Positions 24,433 to 33,028 are shown, numbered from the stretch's first letter. The stretch: DNA of 64,000 nt from Actinoallomurus vinaceus (GCF_039542055.1 NZ_BAABHK010000009.1:385589-449588), one strand, 5' to 3'. Notes: a model not told the origin generated them from the letters alone. Made by a program: numbers and translations.

Positions 24433-25410
24433 TCAGGGCTCCGGGTGGACCTCTTCGGGGTTCAGGTCGGGGCGCAGCCCGCGCCAGGACGCGTGGAGCA
24501 GCATTCCGTCCAGGGTCCAGCGGGAGAACTCCACCTCGCCCACGAGCCAGGGCTCCACCCAGTGCGCCGTGCGGGCGTACTCCCGGGGGACCTCGACGGC
24601 GTACGGGCTGGCGGACCGCTCCAGCGGGGTGAGGATCTTGTGCAGGTCGTCCAGCGCCGCGTCCGTGAACCCGGTGCCTACGTGCCCGACGAACCGCAGG
24701 CCGCCGTCCTCGTAGACGCCGAGCAGCAGGGACCCCACGCCGCCCTCTCGGCGGCCCTGGCCCTCCTTCCAGCCGCCGATGACGACGTCCTGGGTGCGGA
24801 AGTTCTTGATCTTCCGCCAGTAGTCCACCCGCCGGCCCGGGCGGTACGGCGAGTCGAGCCGCTTGGCGATCAGACCCTCCAGGCCCTGTTCCTTCGTGTA
24901 GTCGAGGAGCTCCTGGACCTGGTCGACGGCCGAGCCGGGCAGGTACGGCGGGGCCTCGATCGGCCCGGCGGCCAGTTCGAGCTCGTCGAGCAGGACGCGC
25001 CGGTCGCGGTACGGCACGTCGTACAGCAGATGACCGTCCAGATACGTCAGGTCGAAGGCGACGAAGTGGACCGGGACCCGGCGGATCAGCCGGGCGTCCG
25101 GGCGGTCGACGTGCATCCGGTGCTGCAGCCGCTGGAAGCTCGGCAGGCCGCGTTCGTCGAAGGCGACGACCTCGCCGTCGACGACGGCCGTCTGGCCGGG
25201 CAGGAGATCGGCGAGGGCCTGCAGCTCGGGGTAGCGGTGGGTCGCGTCGAGGCCGCGGCGGCCGACGGCGCGCACCCGCCCGCCGGATACGTACACCATC
25301 GCGCGTACGCCGTCCCACTTGAGCTCCAGGCCCCAGCGGTCGGCGTCGTCCGGCAGCTCGCCCGGGGACGCGAGCATCGGCTGGACATTGGAGGGCATGG
25401 GGTCACCCAT
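24433..25410 (-). CDS. ligD: ATP-dependent DNA ligase of LigD type
   Basis: About 325 residues. Motif I is LELKWDGVRAMV (adenylated Lys in KWDG), with DGEVVAF (motif III), GLEGLIAKR (motif IV) and YWRKIKN (motif V). The C-terminal OB-fold contains VVIGGWKEGQGRR, SLLLGVYEDGGLRFVGHVGTGF and VEFSRWTLDGMLLHASWRGLR. It seals nicks and double-strand breaks in Ku-dependent end joining. Starts are uncertain: ATGs at 25410, 25398 and slightly upstream are all in frame; I chose MGDPMPSNVQPMLA. It lies directly upstream of the polymerase gene and diverges from ku. Confidence 0.92.
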   Translation of the reverse strand: MGDPMPSNVQPMLASPGELPDDADRWGLELKWDGVRAMVYVSGGRVRAVGRRGLDATHRYPELQALADLLPGQTAVVDGEVVAFDERGLPSFQRLQHRMHVDRPDARLIRRVPVHFVAFDLTYLDGHLLYDVPYRDRRVLLDELELAAGPIEAPPYLPGSAVDQVQELLDYTKEQGLEGLIAKRLDSPYRPGRRVDYWRKIKNFRTQDVVIGGWKEGQGRREGGVGSLLLGVYEDGGLRFVGHVGTGFTDAALDDLHKILTPLERSASPYAVEVPREYARTAHWVEPWLVGEVEFSRWTLDGMLLHASWRGLRPDLNPEEVHPEP

Positions 25411-25650
25411 ACGATCTTTTCTGCCCATCCGGCCCGTCCCTGACGCCACGGGCGGCCCCGGATTCGCCGATCATTCATCGCCCGGCCGAGACCGGCCGTG
25501 TTCCTCCGGGAAGGGCTGTGGTTTCGTGGAGGAGACGCGACGGCAAGGTTTCACGACACGGACGGCGCGGAGCCGGACGTACATTCGGATCGATCGCATT
25601 TCGGGGCGTCGGTGCAGGTGGATCGACACGCCGGAGGGTAAGGACACCTC

Positions 25651-26592
25651 ATGCGCAGCATCTGGAAGGGCGCGATCTCATTCGGGCTGGTCACGATCCC
25701 GGTGAAGCTCTATTCCGCCACCGAGCAGCGCGACGTGGCCTTCCACCAGGTCCACCGAGAGGACGCGGGCCGGATCCGGTACAAGCGCGTGTGCACCAAG
25801 GACGGCGAAGAGGTCCCGTACTCCGACATCGCCAAGGGGTACGAACTGGCGACCGGGGAGATCGTCGTCCTGACCGACGAGGACTTCGCCGAGCTTCCGC
25901 TGTCGACCAGCCGCCGCATCGACGTCCTGCAGTTCACGCCGGAGGAGCAGGTCGACCCCATCTACTTCAACAAGACCTACTACCTGGAGCCGGACGCGCA
26001 GGGCGTCAAGCCGTACATCCTGCTGCGCGACGCCCTGGAGGACTCCGGCAAGGTGGCCGTGGTCAAGGTGGCGCTCCGGCAGCGCGAGTCGCTCGCCACG
26101 CTGCGGGTACGGGACGGCGTGTTCGTGCTCGAGACGATGCTGTGGCCGGACGAGATCCGCGAGGCCGACTTCCCGTTCCTCGAGGAGGACGTCGACGTCC
26201 GCGCGCAGGAGCTCCAGATGGCCGCCTCGCTGATCGACACCATGACGGGCGACTTCGAGCCGGCCGACTACAACGACCGGTACCGCGAGGCCCTGGAGGC
26301 GGTCATCGAGGCGAAGGTCGAGGGCAGGGAGGTCGTCGCGCCCGAGGCCGAAGAGGAGGTCCCAGCGGCGGCCGACCTGCTCAGCGCGCTGCGGGCCAGT
26401 GTGGAGGCGGCGAAGAAGGGCCGCGCCGACAAGGGCGACGGCGAGCCGCGCAAGGCGGCCGCGAAGAGCGGACGCGGGACGGCCAAGACCGGCGCGGCGA
26501 AGACGGGCGCGGCGAAGAGCGGCGCGGCGGAGAAGACCGCCGACACCAAGTCCAAGCCCAAGGCGAAGACCGGCACCCGTAAGACCGCCTGA
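25651..26592 (+). CDS. ku: Ku DNA end-binding protein
   Basis: 313 residues. The Ku core is unmistakable: MRSIWKGAISFGLVTIPVKLY, VHREDAGRIRYKRVCTKDGEEV, EIVVLTDEDFAELP, PIYFNKTYYLEP and LIDTMTGDFEPADYNDRY. It forms a ring around double-strand DNA ends and recruits LigD. The C-terminus (about 250-313) is a Lys/Ala-rich tail (TAKTGAAKTGAAKSGAAEKT) of the sort that aids DNA binding in actinobacterial Ku proteins. It diverges from the ligase gene across a 240-bp gap. Confidence 0.96.
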   Translation: MRSIWKGAISFGLVTIPVKLYSATEQRDVAFHQVHREDAGRIRYKRVCTKDGEEVPYSDIAKGYELATGEIVVLTDEDFAELPLSTSRRIDVLQFTPEEQVDPIYFNKTYYLEPDAQGVKPYILLRDALEDSGKVAVVKVALRQRESLATLRVRDGVFVLETMLWPDEIREADFPFLEEDVDVRAQELQMAASLIDTMTGDFEPADYNDRYREALEAVIEAKVEGREVVAPEAEEEVPAAADLLSALRASVEAAKKGRADKGDGEPRKAAAKSGRGTAKTGAAKTGAAKSGAAEKTADTKSKPKAKTGTRKTA

Positions 26593-26729
26593 CCCGAGAG
26601 GAGAAGCTGCAGGGTCGGGAATGAACCATCCCCGGGGCGTGTTGGGACCCCCTGTAAGCTCTGTGATTCCTGTTCAGGCGTGTTCTCGCGCCGACGGCCG
26701 GCTTGGAGTCCGCAATCCCCCACTTTGCG

Positions 26730-26763
26730 GAACCTCTCGAGGCGGGCCATTTCCGAGAGGTTC
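26730..26763 (+). promoter_or_regulatory. hairpin enclosing the ribosome binding site of a DEAD-box helicase
   Basis: GAACCTCTCG (26730-26739) is perfectly complementary to CGAGAGGTTC (26754-26763) around a 14-base loop, extendable by a G-U pair. The right arm contains GAGAGG (26755-26760), the ribosome binding site seven bases before the TTG start at 26768. The site would be hidden when the hairpin forms, so helicase synthesis may depend on temperature or on RNA unwinding by the helicase itself. Confidence 0.6.
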
Positions 26764-26767
26764 TTTC

Positions 26768-28240
26768 TTGACTGACGTTTCGTCGACCCTGCCCACTTTC
26801 GCCGAGCTCGGCCTGCCGGCACCTCTGGTGTCGGCGCTCGAACGCCGCGGCATCACCGCGCCGTTCCCCATCCAGGCCGCCTGTCTCCCCGACGCCATCG
26901 CCGGGCGGGACGTGCTCGGGCGCGGCCAGACCGGATCGGGCAAGACGCTCGCGTTCGGCCTGCCGGTGCTGGCCGGGATCGCCGGCGAGCAGGCCGCTCC
27001 CAAGCGGCCGCGCGCGCTCATCCTCGTCCCCACTCGTGAACTCGCCATGCAGGTCCAGGACGCCCTGGGCCCGCTCGGCCGCAGCCTCGGGCTGCACACC
27101 AAGACCGTCGTCGGCGGCATGTCGATGCCGAAGCAGATCCAGGCGCTGCAGCGCGGCGTCGACCTGCTGGTCGCCACGCCCGGACGGCTCACCGACCTCA
27201 TCGAGCGCGGCGCCTGCTCCCTCGCGGACGTGCGGATCACCGTCCTCGACGAGGCCGACCACATGTGCGACCTCGGCTTCCTGCCGGCGGTCTCCAAACT
27301 GCTCGACATGATCCCGTCCGACGGGCAGCGGATGCTGTTCTCGGCCACCCTCGACGGCGACGTCGACAAGCTCGTGCGCCGTTACCTGCACGACCCGGTG
27401 ACCCACTCGATCGCCCCGGCCGCCGCGCCGGTGGAGACCATGGACCACCACCTGTTCATCGTGGACCGCGCCGACAAGCAGGAGGTCATCGCCGAGGTCG
27501 CCGGCCGCGAGGGCCGTACGATCATGTTCGTCCGCACCAAGCACGGCGTGGACGCGCTGGCCAAGAAGCTGGCCCGCGTCGGCGTCCGCGCGGGCGCCCT
27601 GCACGGCGGCAAGACCCAGTCGGCCCGCACCCGCACCCTGGCGGACTTCCGTGAGGGCAAGGTCGGGGTGCTGATCGCCACCGACGTGGCCGCCCGCGGC
27701 ATCCACGTCGACGACGTGAGCCTCGTCGTGCACGTCGACCCGGCCGCGGACCACAAGGACTACCTGCACCGCGCGGGCCGCACCGCCCGGGCCGGCGAGC
27801 GCGGCACCGTCGCCACGCTGGTGGCCCACAACGAGGTGCGCAACACCGAGCGCATGATGCGGCGGGCCGGCGTGCGCGCGCTGCGGTCCAAGGTCAGCGC
27901 CGGCGACGACGCGCTCGTCCGGATCACCGGGGCGCAGCCGCCGAGCGGCATCCCGGTCGAGCCCGACCCCGAGCCGCGGCCCCAGCGTCGCGGCTCGCGT
28001 CCGGGCGGCCGTCGCGAACGGCGCCCCGGCGGGCGGTTCGAGAGCCGCGGGAACTCCCGGCAGGGCGGCCGCTTCGATGGCGAGCACCGCGAGGCGCGCC
28101 AGGGCGAGCACCGCGACGGCGAACGCCGTGAGGCCCGCCACGGGGAGCGCCGCGACGGCGCCCGGCAGCGGCGGGACGCCCGTCCCGGGGGTGCCCGGAG
28201 CGGGGCCGTACGCCATGACGGGAGCCGTGCCGGCGCCTGA
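26768..28240 (+). CDS. DEAD-box RNA helicase with Arg/Glu-rich tail
   Basis: 490 residues from the TTG at 26768, where homology begins (TFAELGLPAPLVSALERRGI). Motifs: APFPIQAACLP, GRGQTGSGKTLAFGLP, VPTRELA, TPGRLTD, VLDEADHM (DEAD), FSATL, IMFVRTKHG, IATDVAARGIHVDD and HRAGRTARAG. The last 110 residues are rich in Arg, Gly, His and Glu with short repeats (GEHREARQGEHRDGERREARHGERRDGARQ read in parts), typical of an RNA-binding tail. It probably aids ribosome assembly or RNA decay at low temperature. Expression seems controlled by the hairpin over its ribosome site. A 20-bp hairpin lies downstream. Confidence 0.92.
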   Translation: MTDVSSTLPTFAELGLPAPLVSALERRGITAPFPIQAACLPDAIAGRDVLGRGQTGSGKTLAFGLPVLAGIAGEQAAPKRPRALILVPTRELAMQVQDALGPLGRSLGLHTKTVVGGMSMPKQIQALQRGVDLLVATPGRLTDLIERGACSLADVRITVLDEADHMCDLGFLPAVSKLLDMIPSDGQRMLFSATLDGDVDKLVRRYLHDPVTHSIAPAAAPVETMDHHLFIVDRADKQEVIAEVAGREGRTIMFVRTKHGVDALAKKLARVGVRAGALHGGKTQSARTRTLADFREGKVGVLIATDVAARGIHVDDVSLVVHVDPAADHKDYLHRAGRTARAGERGTVATLVAHNEVRNTERMMRRAGVRALRSKVSAGDDALVRITGAQPPSGIPVEPDPEPRPQRRGSRPGGRRERRPGGRFESRGNSRQGGRFDGEHREARQGEHRDGERREARHGERRDGARQRRDARPGGARSGAVRHDGSRAGA

Positions 28241-28300
28241 CCGGCACGGCGACCTCCGTCCGCGCCCGGAGACGGCGCGCGGACCGGAGGCGTCCGCCGG

Positions 28301-28376
28301 CGAGGTCCCGCAGTGAGAATGCTCACGAGGCCCGGTCCCGAGGCCCCGTACTGAGGACGCTCACGAAGGCCGATAC
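28301..28376. repeat. two degenerate 38-bp tandem copies
   Basis: 28301-28338 and 28339-28376 share CGAGG-CCCG, TGAG-A-GCTCACGA and GGCC at the same spacing. They lie between the helicase stop and the downstream hairpin, whose left arm also begins CGAACGAGGCCCCG and may derive from the same unit. Confidence 0.6.
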
Positions 28377-28382
28377 CGCAAC

Positions 28383-28426
28383 GCGAACGAGGCCCCGCAC
28401 CGAGCACGGTGCGGGGCCTCGTTCGC
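28383..28426. terminator. 20-bp perfect hairpin, strong terminator
   Basis: 28383-28402 and 28407-28426 are exactly complementary (GCGAACGAGG...CACCG against CGGTG...CCTCGTTCGC) with loop AGCA. It follows the DEAD-box helicase gene by about 140 bp. No T-run follows. Confidence 0.75.
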
Positions 28427-28492
28427 CAAGGTCCGGTCAACTCGGGCGAGGACCCCGATCGGCCGCGGGTATCGTTCAAAGTGATTTGACCT

Positions 28493-28568
28493 TCTCCCGC
28501 CACGCGGCGGGAGATTTCCACTCCTCGCGCAGGAGGGCAGCAGAGAGGAGGCAGCGGCGGCTCCTCTC
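28493..28568 (+). promoter_or_regulatory. three-hairpin leader before an alpha/beta hydrolase gene
   Basis: Three short stem-loops follow one another: TCTCCCGCC/GGCGGGAGA (28493-28514, then TTT), CTCCT/AGGAG (28521-28535) and GAGAGGAG/CTCCTCTC (28543-28568). The middle CTCCT can instead pair with the third stem's GAGGAG, and its AGGAG with the third stem's CTCCT, so alternative folds exist. The hydrolase start is 36 bases beyond. I do not recognise a known riboswitch. The rest of the 364-bp gap holds the repeats and terminator described separately. Confidence 0.4.
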
Positions 28569-28604
28569 CGACCTGACGGCCGGAGTCTCCACGCCGCGTG
28601 CAGG

Positions 28605-29519
28605 ATGACCACACCGATCCCGCAGTGGCCGGGTGAGCTGCTCCGGCTGGGCGACCGCGAGGTGTTCGTGCGCACGGCGCCCTCCGGCCGCGCCGACGCC
28701 GAGCCGGGCCTGTTCGTGCACGGACTGGCGGGCTCCTCGGCCAACTGGACCGACCTCATGGGGCTGTTGTCCGACGAGGTCGCCGGAGACGCCGTCGACC
28801 TGCCCGGGTTCGGCCACTCGCCGCCGCCGCCCGACCGCGACTACTCCGTCGACGCCCACACCCTCGCCGTCGCGCGGCTGATCGAGAAACGCGGCCGGGG
28901 CCCGGTCCACCTGTTCGGCAACTCCCTCGGCGGGGCCATCGCGACCCGCCTCGCGGGCACCCGTCCCGACCTGGTGCGCACCATCACCCTGATCTCGCCC
29001 GCGCTGCCCGACCTGCGGCCGAGGTACGGTCCCGCGCGGATCCTGGCCGCCACCATGCCCGGAGTGGGGCCGTGGGCGATCCGGCGGCTGGCCGCGCTGC
29101 CCGTCGAAGAGCGGGTGCAGGACACGCTGGAGATGACCTTTGCCGACCCCACCAGCGTGCATCCCGACCGGGTGATGGAACTCGTCGAGGACATGCGCCG
29201 CCGGGACGAGCTGACCCACAACGCCGAGGCGCTGATCGCGTCGTCGCGCGCCATCGTCACCGCCTACATGCGGCGTTCGCTGTGGCGCTACGCCGCGCGC
29301 GTCATCGCGCCGACGCTGGTGATCTACGGCCGGCACGACCGGCTCGTCGACCCGCGCATGGCGGCACGCGCGGGCCGGGTGTTCAAGCGCTCCCGCGTGG
29401 TCGTGCTGCCCGACGTGGGCCACGTCGCGCAGCTGGAGCGGCCCGAGGCCGTGGCGCGGGAGTTCCGGGCGATGCTGGACGACGCCCACCTGCGCCTGCC
29501 CGACATCGCCGCGGGCTGA
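28605..29519 (+). CDS. alpha/beta hydrolase linked to moeZ
   Basis: 304 residues. GLFVHGLAGSSANW provides the oxyanion strand, AVDLPGFGHS follows, and VHLFGNSLGGAIATRLA carries the nucleophile Ser in GNSLGG. LVIYGRHDRLVDP gives the acid and VVVLPDVGHVAQLERPEAV the His. It has no signal peptide. The gene is commonly found directly before moeZ in actinobacteria, as here (107 bp away), but the substrate is unknown. Its message begins with several hairpins that may control expression. Confidence 0.85.
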   Translation: MTTPIPQWPGELLRLGDREVFVRTAPSGRADAEPGLFVHGLAGSSANWTDLMGLLSDEVAGDAVDLPGFGHSPPPPDRDYSVDAHTLAVARLIEKRGRGPVHLFGNSLGGAIATRLAGTRPDLVRTITLISPALPDLRPRYGPARILAATMPGVGPWAIRRLAALPVEERVQDTLEMTFADPTSVHPDRVMELVEDMRRRDELTHNAEALIASSRAIVTAYMRRSLWRYAARVIAPTLVIYGRHDRLVDPRMAARAGRVFKRSRVVVLPDVGHVAQLERPEAVAREFRAMLDDAHLRLPDIAAG

Positions 29520-29626
29520 TCCCGGGATCGGGCGTTCCGCGGGAATGCGGACGGGCATGACAGAGTTGTCATCAGTTCAGGACGACGGCGTCCGCACCGA
29601 AACCCAGCCACGCGCAGGAGACAACC

Positions 29627-30805
29627 GTGTCGTTGCCACCCCTGGTAGAGCCCGCGAGCGAGCTCTCCGTCGACGAGGTCCGGCGCTACTCGCGTCACCT
29701 GATCATCCCGGACGTCGGGATGGCCGGGCAGAAGCGGCTGAAGAACGCCAAGGTGCTGTGCGTGGGCGCGGGCGGTCTCGGCTCCCCGGCCCTGCTCTAC
29801 CTCGCCGCCGCCGGCGTGGGCACCCTCGGCGTCATCGACTTCGACATCGTCGACGAGTCCAACCTGCAGCGCCAGATCATCCACGGGCAGTCCGACGTCG
29901 GCCGGCCCAAGGCCGAGTCGGCCGCCGCCTCGGTCCGCGAGATCAACCCGCTGATCAACGTGATCGTCCACAACGAGGCGCTGTCCAACGACAACGTCAT
30001 GGACATCTTCAGCGGCTACGACCTGATCGTCGACGGCACCGACAACTTCGCCACGCGCTACATGGTCAACGACGCGGCCGTGCTGCTCGGCAAGCCGTAC
30101 GTCTGGGGCTCGATCTACCGCTTCGACGGTCAGGCGTCGGTCTTCTGGGCCGAGCACGGCCCCTGCTACCGCTGCCTCTACCCCGAGCCGCCGCCTCCCG
30201 GCATGGTGCCGTCGTGCGCCGAGGGCGGCGTGCTGGGCGTGCTGTGCGCGTCGATCGGCTCGATCCAGGTGAACGAGGCGATCAAGCTGATCACCGGGAT
30301 CGGCGAGCCGCTCGTCGGGCGCCTGATGATCTACGACGCCCTGGAGATGACCTACCGGAGCGTCAAGGTCCGCAAGGACCCCGAATGCCCGCTGTGCGGC
30401 AAGAACCCCACGATCACCGAGCTCCTCGAGGACTACGAGGCGTTCTGCGGCGCGATCTCCGACGAGGCCGCGGACGCGGTCAAGGACTCCACGATCACGG
30501 CGACCGAGCTGAAGGACCTGCTCGACACGGGCGACATCTTCCTGGTCGACGTCCGCGAGCCGAACGAGTACGAGATCGTCAACATCCCCGGCGCCACGCT
30601 CATCCCGAAGGGCGAGTTCCTGTCCGGCGCGGCCCTCGAGCGGCTGCCCCAGGACAAGCGGATCGTGCTGCACTGCAAGTCCGGTGCCCGCAGCGCCGAG
30701 TGCCTGGCGATCGTCAAGAACGCCGGTTTCTCCGACGCCGTTCACCTCGGCGGCGGGGTGCTGTCCTGGGTCAGCCAGATCGAGCCGGCCAAGCCGACGT
30801 ACTGA
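29627..30805 (+). CDS. moeZ: MoeZ-type adenylyltransferase/sulfurtransferase
   Basis: 392 residues from a GTG with AGGAG seven bases upstream. The N-terminal E1-like domain (about 20-270) has the ATP motif CVGAGGLGSPALLYLAAAG, DFDIVDESNLQRQI and two zinc CxxC pairs (CYRC and CPLC). A rhodanese domain (about 290-392) carries the active Cys in LHCKSGARSAE. MoeZ adenylates and then thiolates the C-terminal GlyGly of small sulfur carriers, feeding molybdopterin, cysteine and other sulfur pathways. It is cytosolic. The hydrolase gene precedes it. Confidence 0.96.
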   Translation: MSLPPLVEPASELSVDEVRRYSRHLIIPDVGMAGQKRLKNAKVLCVGAGGLGSPALLYLAAAGVGTLGVIDFDIVDESNLQRQIIHGQSDVGRPKAESAAASVREINPLINVIVHNEALSNDNVMDIFSGYDLIVDGTDNFATRYMVNDAAVLLGKPYVWGSIYRFDGQASVFWAEHGPCYRCLYPEPPPPGMVPSCAEGGVLGVLCASIGSIQVNEAIKLITGIGEPLVGRLMIYDALEMTYRSVKVRKDPECPLCGKNPTITELLEDYEAFCGAISDEAADAVKDSTITATELKDLLDTGDIFLVDVREPNEYEIVNIPGATLIPKGEFLSGAALERLPQDKRIVLHCKSGARSAECLAIVKNAGFSDAVHLGGGVLSWVSQIEPAKPTY

Positions 30806-30856
30806 TCTCTGCGAGGCGGCGGCGCCGCCCGGAGACCGGGCCGATCTCCGGCCGAT

Positions 30857-30895
30857 GGAACGCTCCGGCGGCGTCCCCGCCTCCCGGGGCGTTCC
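30857..30895 (+). terminator. candidate terminator after moeZ
   Basis: GGAACGCTCC (30857-30866) and GGGGCGTTCC (30886-30895) are complementary at 9 of 10 positions, followed by CTTAC. It lies 52 bp after the moeZ stop. Confidence 0.45.
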
Positions 30896-30905
30896 CTTAC
30901 GTCTC

Positions 30906-30955
30906 ACTGGGCCACCCACGTCTCGGTTCTGACCAGATGCGAGGGATGGCCCAGT
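30906..30955. promoter_or_regulatory. 9-bp inverted repeat just before the membrane protein gene
   Basis: ACTGGGCCA (30906-30914) and TGGCCCAGT (30947-30955) are perfect complements across a 32-base spacer; the second arm ends 13 bp before the next ATG. It may be a split operator or an mRNA leader structure. Confidence 0.35.
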
Positions 30956-30968
30956 AACCTTTTCAGAT

Positions 30969-31790
30969 ATGGCGCGAACCTCCGATCCGAGCTGGCCGAC
31001 GACCGGGCCCGGCGGATGGGGGGCATGGCCCGCGCCGGACGAGCCCCCGCCCGAGCCGGTGCCCTGGTACGCCCGTCGCCGCCTGTGGCTGGTGGTGGCG
31101 GTGGTGACCACGGTCGGCTATCTCGTCGTCGGAGTCCTGTCCACCGCCCGGGTCTACTGGGAGTTCCACCGCAAGCCGACCCAGTGGGAGCTGTACCGCG
31201 CGGCCGGCGAGGAGGTCCAGAACCGCTGGCGCACCTGGCCGGCCGAGAAGATCTTCCCGGCCTCCGTCCCGTACACCTCCGAGCAGGGCGGGATCGAGCA
31301 CGCGAGCCGGGTCGGCATCGCCCCCGAGAAGGGGTGCGCCACCGGCATCGACCCCGCCCCCGCCGCCGTCCTCGTCAAGTACGGCTGCCGCGCGCTGCTG
31401 CGGGCCACCTACGTCGACCAGATGCAGGGCATCGTCCTCACCGTGGGGATCGCCGCCCTGGACGACGAGCGGGCCGCCGGCCTGGCCGGCGAGGCCCTCG
31501 CGCCGCCGGACCCCGCCAAGCCGGGTCCGTTCCTGCACGCCCTGGCGTTCCCGCGGACGATCGCCGCCCGGTTCGCCGACCCGGCGCGGCAGTTCGCCGC
31601 CACGGGCCGGGCCGGGCCGTACGTCGTGCTCACGGTGGCCGGGCAGACCGACGGCCGGCCCGCCTCCGCCGTCGCCAAGCCGCACAGCGGCTGGTTCCTG
31701 CTCGCGCCGGAGGTCGGCCGCAACATCGCCGGTTCGCTGGCGCTGCCCGTGCAGCCCGACTGCTCCGAGAAGCGAGAGTGGAAGTGCTGA
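30969..31790 (+). CDS. single-pass membrane protein linked to a mycosin-like protease
   Basis: 273 residues. A Pro-rich cytoplasmic N-terminus (PAPDEPPPEPVPWYARRR) leads into one membrane helix (LWLVVAVVTTVGYLVVGVL, about 40-60). The remaining extracytoplasmic domain contains Cys residues in EKGCATGID, VKYGCRALL and the C-terminal PDCSEKREWKC, possibly disulfide-bonded. Its gene overlaps the start of the protease gene, so the two are translated together and probably work together in the membrane. I do not recognise the domain. No ESX secretion genes are nearby. Confidence 0.7.
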   Translation: MARTSDPSWPTTGPGGWGAWPAPDEPPPEPVPWYARRRLWLVVAVVTTVGYLVVGVLSTARVYWEFHRKPTQWELYRAAGEEVQNRWRTWPAEKIFPASVPYTSEQGGIEHASRVGIAPEKGCATGIDPAPAAVLVKYGCRALLRATYVDQMQGIVLTVGIAALDDERAAGLAGEALAPPDPAKPGPFLHALAFPRTIAARFADPARQFAATGRAGPYVVLTVAGQTDGRPASAVAKPHSGWFLLAPEVGRNIAGSLALPVQPDCSEKREWKC

Positions 31791-33028
31791 GGGCGGCGGT
31801 GGCGGCCGCCGCGGCGCTGACGGTGGCCCTGCTTCCCGCCACGGGGCGCGCCGACGCCGTACGCGACCGCGAGCAGTGGGTCCTCGACGCCGTGGGCGCG
31901 CCGCAGGCCTGGAACACGACCAAGGGCAAGGGCGTCACCGTCGCCGTCCTGGACACCGGTGTCGACGGATCCCATCGGGACCTCACCGGCACCGTGAGCG
32001 AGGGCCCCGACTTCATCAGCGCCGTGGCGCCCGACGCGGGCCGGCTCCACGGCACCTGGATGGCCTCCCTGATCGCCGGGCACGGGCACGGTTCGAACGC
32101 CGGGGTGATCGGGGTGGCCCCCGAGGCGCGCCTGCAGTCCCTGCGGGTGATCGCCGACCCGAGCGAGAAGGGGTACAAGTCGTTCCGCGACAGCCCGGAA
32201 TACCGCTCGGCGCTGCCCAAGGCGGTCCGGTACGCGGCGGATCACGGCGCCGATGTGATCAACATGTCCCTCGGCGGGCCGAGCGCCGGCCGTGAGGAGC
32301 GCGCCGCCATCGCCTACGCGATCTCCAAGGGCGTCGTCGTGGTCGCCTCGGCCGGCAACGACGGCGACCGCAAGGTCGACAAGGACGGGTTCACCCGGTT
32401 GTCCTACCCTGCCGCCTTCCCGGGCGTGATCTCGGTCGCGGCGATGACGCGCCGCGGCACCCCGGCGAAGTTCTCCGACCGCAACGCGAGCGTCCAGGTC
32501 GCGGCGCCCGGCGCCGACGTCGTCGGCGCCGGTCCCGGCAACAGCTACTGGATCGGCGAGGGCACGAGCCAGGCGGGGGCGCTGGTCTCGGGCGTCGTCG
32601 CGCTGATCAGGTCCCGCTACCACGGCATGCCGCCCGCGCTCGTCGCCCAGGCGATCACCGCGAGCACCAAGGGCCGTCCGGCCGCCGGGTACGACGCGGA
32701 GGTCGGCTTCGGCGAGGTCAACGCCGCGGCCGCGCTGGCCGCCGCGGACCGGCTGCAGGGCTACCAGCTCACCGGAGGCGGCAAGAACGGCCGGTTCGAC
32801 GACGGGCCGATGCAGCCGGTGCAGGTCGAGCGGCATCCCCCCGGCATGGTCATCCTGGGCGGCTGGATCGGCGTGGCCGCGATCTTCGGGTTCGCCGGGG
32901 CCCTGACGACCACCGTCCTGTACGTCCGGCGCGTCCGGGCCCGGCAGCAGTCGGAGGCCGACGACGCAGGGTGGCGATCAGAGACTGACGGTGCGGCGTG
33001 GCGGTCAGGGGGCGACGGTGCGGGGTGA
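31778..33028 (+). CDS. mycosin-like S8 (subtilisin) serine protease, membrane anchored
   Basis: 416 residues from a GTG at 31778 (a second GTG at 31784 is possible). An N-terminal signal sequence (LRAAVAAAAALTVALLPATGRADA) is followed by the catalytic triad: VAVLDTGVDGSH (Asp), LHGTWMASLIAGHG (His) and GEGTSQAGALVSG (Ser). A C-terminal membrane helix (GGWIGVAAIFGFAGALTTTVLYV) with a basic cytoplasmic tail completes the type VII-associated mycosin layout. Mycosins cleave or support ESX secretion, but no ESX genes occur in the window. It overlaps both its upstream membrane partner and the downstream alkyltransferase-like gene. Confidence 0.88.
   Translation: MEVLRAAVAAAAALTVALLPATGRADAVRDREQWVLDAVGAPQAWNTTKGKGVTVAVLDTGVDGSHRDLTGTVSEGPDFISAVAPDAGRLHGTWMASLIAGHGHGSNAGVIGVAPEARLQSLRVIADPSEKGYKSFRDSPEYRSALPKAVRYAADHGADVINMSLGGPSAGREERAAIAYAISKGVVVVASAGNDGDRKVDKDGFTRLSYPAAFPGVISVAAMTRRGTPAKFSDRNASVQVAAPGADVVGAGPGNSYWIGEGTSQAGALVSGVVALIRSRYHGMPPALVAQAITASTKGRPAAGYDAEVGFGEVNAAAALAAADRLQGYQLTGGGKNGRFDDGPMQPVQVERHPPGMVILGGWIGVAAIFGFAGALTTTVLYVRRVRARQQSEADDAGWRSETDGAAWRSGGDGAG

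Noticed and set aside
25518..26582. A 354-codon frame overlapping ku
   Set aside because: It is the shifted frame of the ku gene; Arg/Gly-rich translation without motifs.
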